Assembly: GCA_026826555.1 (NCBI GenBank)
Contig: JAKSZT010000142.1
Location: 958,075 to 1,022,074 of the forward strand
DNA: 64,000 nt
Source of the DNA: Tolypeutes matacus
Taxonomy: Eukaryota; Chordata; Mammalia; Cingulata; Chlamyphoridae
Direction of reading: 5' to 3'
Below, piece by piece: positions 58,522-64,000 of the stretch. The position numbers and the translations under genes were made by a program. The notes beneath the pieces are model-generated. The model made no database searches. It was given only the letters and a program-made list of their open reading frames with translations, and was not told where the DNA came from. Each line of letters starts with the position of its first letter. Position 1 is the stretch's first letter.

Positions 58522-60969
58522 AATGAAGGAAATAACTAGTGCATTTTTAGTAATATCATTGAATATGAATGGATTAAATTCCCTAATCAAAAGATACAGG
58601 CTGACAGAATGGATAAAAAAACATGAGCCATCCATATGCTGCTTACAAGAAACTCACCTCAGATCCAGGGATACAAGCCGGCTGAAAGCAAAAGGTTGGA
58701 AAAAGATACTCCACGCGAATAGTAAACAGAAAAGAGCAGGGGTAGCTATACTAATATCAGACAAAACAGACTTCAAATGCAAAAAAGTGATAAGAGATAT
58801 GGAAGGCCATTATATATTAATAAAAGGGACGATCCTCCAGGAAGATATAACAGTCATAATATCTACGCACCTAACCAGGGTGCCCCAAAATATATGAGAA
58901 AAACTCTGGCAAAACTGAAGGGAGATATAGACATTTCTATAATAATCATTGGAGACTTCAACACCCCTCTCACATCATTAGATAGAACAACTAGACAGAA
59001 GATCAACAAGGAAACAGAGAAGTTGAACAATATGATAAACAAGTTAGACCTAACAGACATATACATAACACTATCCAAATTCAGTGGGTTATACATTCTT
59101 CTCAAGTGCCGATGGATCTTTCTCCAGGATAGACCACATGTTAGGTCACAATACAGCTCTCAATAAATATAAAAAGATTGGAATTATACAAAGCACCTTC
59201 TCAGATCATAATGGAATGGAACTAGAAATCAATAACAGACAGGAGAAAGTAAATTTGCAAATGTGTGGAGACCGAACAACACACTTCTAAATATTCCGTG
59301 GGTCAAAGAAGAAATTGCAAGTGAAATCAGTAAATATATTGAGACAAATGAAAATGAGAACACAACGTATCAAAACTTAAGGAATACAGCGAAGGCAGTC
59401 TTGAAAGGAAATTTATAGCCCTAAATGCCTATGTTAAAAAACAAGAAAGAGCTAAACTCAAAGATTTAACAGAACAACTAGACAAACTAGAAAAAGAACA
59501 GCAAACCAATCCCAAAGCAAGAAGAAGGAAAGAAATAATAAAGATTAGAGCAGAAATAAATGAAAATGAGAACCGAAAAACAATAGAGAAAATCAACAAA
59601 CCCAAAAGCTGGTTCTTTGAGAAGATCAGTAAAATTGACAAACCCCTCGCTAGACTAACAAAGAAAAAAAAGAGAGAAGATGCAAATAAATACAATCAGA
59701 AATGAAAGGGGGGAAGTTACAAAAGACCTCACAGAAATTAAAAGAATCATAAGAGGATATTATGAGAAACTATATGCCAACAAACTAGACAATCTAGATG
59801 AAATGGACAATTTTCTAGAAACGCACAACCAACCTACACTGACGCTACAAGAAATACAAGAACTTAACAAACCAATCACAATTAAGGAGATTGAATCCAT
59901 CATCAAAAATCTCCCAGCAAAGAGAAGTCCAAAACCAGATGGCTTCACAGGTGAATTCTACCAAGCATTTCTAAAAGAATTAACACCAATCCTGTTTAAA
60001 CTCTTCCAAAAAATTGAAGAGAAGGTAAAATTACCCAACACATTTTATGAAGCCAACATCACCCTAATACCAAAGCCAGATAAAGATTCCACAAGAAAAG
60101 AAAATTACAGGCCAATCTCTCTAATGAACATGGATGCAAAAATTCTTAATGAAATATATGCAAATCGAATCCAATAGCATATCAAAAGACTTATACATCA
60201 CGACCAAGTGGGATTTATTCCTGGCATGCAAGGCTGGTTCAACATAAGAAAATCAATCAATGTAATACACCACATTAACAAATTGAAGGAAAAAAAACAC
60301 ATGATCAACTCAATAGATGCAGAAAAGGCATTCGACAAAATCCAACACCTTTTTTTGATAAAAATACTTAAAAGATAGGAATAAAAGGAAAATTCCTCAA
60401 TACAATAAAAGGCATATATGAAAAACCCACAGCCAACATTATACTCAATGGGGAAATGTTGAAAGCTTTCCCTCTAAGATCAGGAACAAGACAAGGAGGC
60501 CCACTGTCACCATTGTTATTCAGCATTGTACTAGAAGTTCTAGCTAGGGCAATTAGACAAAAAAAATTAAAGGCGCCCAAATAGGAAAAGAGGAAGTAAA
60601 ACTCTCACTGTTTGTGGATGACATGATCCTGTATTTAGAAAACCCTGAAGTATCCACAAAAAAGCTACTTGAACTAATAAATGAGTTCATCAAAGTGGCA
60701 GGATACAAGATCAACACGCAAAAATCAGTAATGATTTTGTACACTAGTACTGAACAACCTGAGGAGGAAATCAGCAGGAAAATTCCATTTTCAATAGCAA
60801 CAAAATGACTCAAATACCTAGGAATTAATTTAACCAAAGAAGTACAGGACCTATATGCAGAAAACTATAAAACAATGCTAAAAGAAATTTAAAAAGACCT
60901 AAACAAATGGAAAGACCTTCCATGTTCATGGATTGGAAGAATAAATATCGTGAAGATGTCAATCTTGCC

Positions 60970-61957
60970 TCTCCTAGTCCTGCCATGCCCTGTGATTAAA
61001 GTCAATGGAAAATTGCAACAAACCAATTCAAGCAGGACTAAAAATGGCCCAGAATCTTTGGGAATGAAAGTTTGGGTCACCCCACCAGGCAAAGAACCAC
61101 GGCCAGCTTCAGTGCTTGCTTAAGGTAATGGGAACATGGAATGGGTCGTGGAAGAAGGTAGTGATAAATATGAACTTCGACCACGTGACCAGTTACAGAA
61201 ACGAGGACTATGATAGTCATGAACCCTTCTTCCATGTTTCGTTATGAGTATGATTGTATATGTACACAAAATGAATTTCTTTGTTTTCTTCCCCAACCTT
61301 TTCCCCTATCATGAAAAGTTGTATTAATTCCACATCATAATATTTAAGGATGTCAAGTTTAAGAGTGACTATTACCCAAGGACTTGCACTCTGTTCTGTG
61401 GGGAATTAATGCGTTTCTGGTTATATGCAGGGGAGTTGAACATTGTTAGGCGGAGATATATATGTATGCTTGTCTGTTATTGTTTTTTCTTAGAGACTAA
61501 GTATGGTTTAGAGTAATGTGTATGATTTCCGAGTTGACAAGGGGTGGATTGTGATGGTTAGATTAATGTGTCAACTAGGCCAGGTAATTGTGTCCAGGTG
61601 TTTGTTCCAGCAAGCACTGGGCTAATTGTAATACAAGAGCATTTATGGACTCCAATCACCAGTGAGTTTACTGTGTGGATGGCTGATTACATCTGCATCA
61701 ATCAGGGATATTTCATCATCAATGGGCCGCACTTTTATCCAATCAGTTGAACGGCTTAAAAGGGGAAGTGATTTCATCATTCAGAGAGAATTTCAACGAC
61801 CTTTCATTGGACTTTCATCGGAGCCACTGGTTTGCAGCCTGCCTGCGGAACCTGGACTTGTGCATCCCCACAGTCGCTTGAGAGACTTTTAAAATTTCAT
61901 ATTATTGACAGATATCTCCTGTTGATTCTGTTTCCCGAGAGAACCCTGACTAACACA
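60970..61957 (+). mobile_element. ERVL-type fragment: pol 3' end plus 3' LTR
   Basis: A 988-bp insertion into ORF2 of L1 I between 5-bp repeats TTGCC (60965-60969 and 61958-61962). 60970-61130 reads a short, open ERVL-type pol carboxyl end, related to the decayed copy at 564-854. A non-coding 3' leader follows, then a purine tract (AAGGGGTGGA, 61539-61548) and a 408-bp LTR (61550-61957) that begins TG and ends CA and looks like the MLT2A group. There is no 5' LTR, gag or most of pol. There is no poly(A). It cannot make virus. Confidence 0.82.
61550..61957 (+). mobile_element. ERVL (MLT2A-like) 3' LTR
   Basis: The LTR starts TGTGATGGTTAGATTAATGT and ends in AACCCTGACTAACACA. It shares with MLT2A-type LTRs the words 'caggtgtttgttcc', 'ctgattacatctgcatcaa', 'tccaatcagttgaa' and 'gagaaccctgacta'. 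The purine tract directly before it supports the left LTR border. Confidence 0.8.
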
Positions 61958-62158
61958 TTGCCCAAACTGATTTATACATTCAATGCAATACCATTCAAAA
62001 TCCCAACAGCTTACTTTACAGAATTAGAGAATGCAATTACCAAATTCATCTGGAAGGGTAAGTGCACCCGAATAGCCAAAAGCATTCTAAAAAAGAAGAG
62101 TGGTGTGGGAGGAATTTCACTGCCTGACCTTGAAACATATTACAAAGCTACAGTGGTC

Positions 62159-62216
62159 AAAACAGCATGGTACTAAAAAAAAAAAAAAAAGAATAAAAAG
62201 AAAACAGCATGGTACT
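62159..62216 (+). mobile_element. A-tail-only retroinsertion with 16-bp TSD
   Basis: AAAACAGCATGGTACT occurs at 62159-62174 and, identical, at 62201-62216. Between them lie only 26 bp: a run of 16 A then GAATAAAAAG. One TSD copy matches the uninterrupted site in L1 (compare 'gtatggtactggcata' in H at 43409-43424). The TSD begins AAAA, as expected after L1 endonuclease nicking at a T-rich site on the other strand. Confidence 0.85.
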
Positions 62217-63059
62217 GGCATAAAGATAGACACATCAATCAGTGGAATAGAATTGAGAACCCAGAAATAAACCCTCACCTATACAGCCAACTAGTTTTTG
62301 ACAAACCTACCAAGCCCACGCTAATGGGAAAAAACAATCTCTTCAACAAATGGTGTTGGTGTTGGGAGAACTGGATATCTATAACCAAAAGAATGAAAGA
62401 GGACCCCTATCTCACCCCCTATACAAGAATCAACTCAAAATGGATCAAAAATCTAAATATAAAAGCCAGGACCGTAAAACTACTAGAAGAAAATGTAGGG
62501 AAACATCTTCAAGACCTTGTAGTAGGTGCTGGTTTCTTGGACCTCACACCCAAAGCACATGCAACAAAAGAAAAAATAGATAAATGGGACCTCCTCAAAA
62601 TTAAACACTTTTGCACCTCACAGGACTTTGTCAGAAGGGTGAAAACAGACCAATGGATAAACAAACTGTGGTCTAGTCACATGATGGCATATTATGCAGC
62701 TGTAAGAAGAAATGAAGTTGTAAAGCATATGGCAACATGGATGAACCTGGAGGACATTATGTTGAGTGAAGCAAGCCAGACACAAAAGGACAAATACTAT
62801 ATGAATGCATTACTATGAACCAAATATATCGTGTTACATATTGTTTGATTAAAAAAAAAAATTATATGTATCCTTTAAAAAACAAAAACAAAAAAAAGGT
62901 GAATTTAAAAGAAAGAAAAACAGGTGAATTTTAAGTATGTAAATCCTATCTCAATAAAGCTGATTTATAAAAAGAGAAAAAAAAATTAGCCTGAACTTAA
63001 AACCAAGGAGTATTTTGTAATTTTGCCTCTTTTCTTTATGGATTGCTCATTCATAATTT

Positions 63060-63942
63060 TTATCTCTTTTCATATGATCTTCTCAATTGGTGCAGAAAAG
63101 GCATTTGACAAAATCCAGTACCCTCTAGATAAAAACGCTTAGAAAAGTAAGAAGAGACGGAAACTTCCTCAACATGATTAAGATAAAGGGTGTATATGAA
63201 AGTAAGATGTAGCTAATATTCTACTCAATGGTGAAAGACTAAAAGTTTTCTAAGATCAAGAATAAGACAAGGATGCCCACTGTCACCACTGTTATTCAAC
63301 ATTGTACTAGATGTTCTTGCCAGAGCACTTAAGTAAGAAAAAGAAAATGCATCCAAGTTGGAAAGAAGGAGTAAAACTTTCCTTAATAGCAGATGACATG
63401 ATTTTACATTTAGAGAATTTTGAAAAAATTCTCAAGAATAACTCCTAAAGCTAATAAATGAATTCAGCAGATTGGCATGGTAGAAGATCAACACCCCAAG
63501 ATCAGTAATGTTTCTCTATATAAGCAATGAACAATTAGAAGAAATCAAGAAAAATATTCCATTTATAATAGCAACTAAGAGATTCAAATGTCTAGGAATA
63601 AATCTAACCCAAAATGGAAATAATGTGTACACAGAAAACTATAAAACATTGCTAAAATCAGGTTTGTTCTAGATAATGGAAGGACATTGCATGTTCATGA
63701 ACTGGAAGACTAAATTTGTTAAGGTGTCAATTCCATCCAAAGTGATTTACAGATTCAACATAATCCCAGTCAAAATTCCAAGAACCTTCTTTCCAGAAAT
63801 GGAAAAGCCAATCATCAAATTTATTTGGAAGATTAAGGGCCCTTGAATAGCCAAAGCCTTCTTGAAAAAGAACAAAGTTGGTGGACTCACACTTCCCAGT
63901 CTTAAATTTATTACAAAGCAACAGTAATCAAAACAGTATGGT
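63060..63942 (+). mobile_element. Older L1 ORF2 fragment (RT region)
   Basis: Plus-strand RT text from the A-E-K-A-F-D-K-I-Q stretch (near 63092) through an A-D-D active site (near 63390-63398, L-I-A-D-D) to the post-RT region. It is more diverged than L1 I, which lies directly upstream. Broken by the SINE at 63943. Confidence 0.8.
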
Positions 63943-64000
63943 GGGGAGTGGATGTGGCTCAAGCAGTTGAGCACCCGTCTCTCACATGGGAGGTACCAGG
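63943..64000 (+). mobile_element. tRNA-derived SINE, cut by the window end
   Basis: It starts GGGGAGTGGATGTGGCTCAA with a box A-like GTGGCTCAAGCAGTTGAGC and CACATGGGAGGT. It follows the L1 word CAGTATGGT, which marks the insertion point. The head is the same family as the SINE at 50002, and the rest lies outside the window. Confidence 0.8.

Larger units (their letters stand above)
58523..62818 (+). pseudogene. L1 ORF2 pseudogene in I
   Basis: The start ATG at 58523 is followed by an endonuclease N terminus (L-N-M-N-G-L-N-S, C-C-L-Q-E-T-H-L). A frameshift leads to 58777-59166 (G-D-F-N-T-P-L, D-R-T-T-R-Q-K). The RT N-terminal part is 59680-60177, which ends at a TAG. The active site F-V-D-D lies at 60611-60622. 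ORF2 is then cut by the retroviral insert, resumes at 61963, is hit by an A-tail insertion at 62175, and continues in 62324-62818. That last frame joins the post-RT region directly to the last ~55 codons across a deletion near 62646. It is dead. Confidence 0.88.
56331..62985 (+). mobile_element. L1 element I: plus-strand L1 with later insertions
   Basis: TTAGCCT at 56322-56328 and 62986-62992 are the likely TSDs. The 5' UTR is 1.13 kb with two ~191-bp monomers and many surviving CpGs. ORF1 is 57466-58521 and ORF2 58523-62818, followed by a short A-rich 3' UTR. It was later interrupted by an ERVL-type insert (60970-61957) and an A-tail insertion (62175-62200), and ORF2 lost about 0.5 kb near 62646. 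It is the best preserved L1 here and so probably the youngest of its lineage in the window. Confidence 0.92.

Noticed and set aside
58523..58897. Functional L1 ORF2 in element I
   Set aside because: The frame shifts after about 120 codons, and a retroviral insert, an A-tail insert and a deletion break it further on.

Overview
This is mammalian nuclear DNA with one intact gene. Around three quarters of the window is LINE-1 (L1) retrotransposon sequence. The tRNA-derived SINEs (2559-2777 minus, 50002-50119 plus, 63943-64000 plus), the L1 subfamilies and the LTRs are of the kind I associate with Xenarthra, most likely a sloth. That assignment rests on recognising the repeats, not on a search.

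Layout. 1-1370 is an old ERVL-type retroviral remnant (minus). 2548-2788 is a SINE with an 11-bp target-site duplication (TSD). 3137-4135 (minus) is an intact olfactory receptor of the OR11 family. 4263-7894 is mostly unrecognised, with one old L2-like repeat. From 7895 to about 36719 nearly everything is L1 in minus orientation, in five elements. E1 (7895-11305), E2 (11306-15180) and E3 (15241-18712) are 5' truncated. E4 (18890-27036 plus 36027-36719) is near full length. E5 (27037-36009) is full length, about 9.0 kb, lies inside the 5' UTR of E4 and is flanked by a perfect 17-bp TSD. 36720-38534 is GC-richer DNA with a degenerate ~90-bp tandem repeat and an LTR-like polyadenylation signal.

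The second half holds two plus-strand L1s of a different, shorter lineage: H (38548-45086) and I (56331-62985). Between them lie a minus-strand L1 3' UTR fragment (45241-47912), a longer minus-strand L1 (48221-52023, interrupted by a SINE), an L1 3' scrap, a MaLR-type LTR (53219-53668) and a minus-strand L1 of the E1 type (54181-55425). L1 I was itself hit by an ERVL-type fragment with a 3' LTR (60970-61957) and by an insertion that is nothing but an A-rich tail (62175-62200). The window ends in an older L1 fragment broken by a SINE.

Biology. The only likely host function is odorant detection by the receptor. The rest records competition among retroelements. One L1 lineage (E2-E5 and the fragments at 45 and 48 kb) has a 2.6-2.9 kb 3' UTR built from an internal tandem duplication, with an open frame in its centre. 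The other (H, I) has a 5' UTR with two ~200-bp tandem monomers, an ORF1 with a long charged tail, and F-V-D-D or F-V-D-N in place of F-A-D-D in the reverse transcriptase. No L1 ORF2 here is intact, so none should move on its own.
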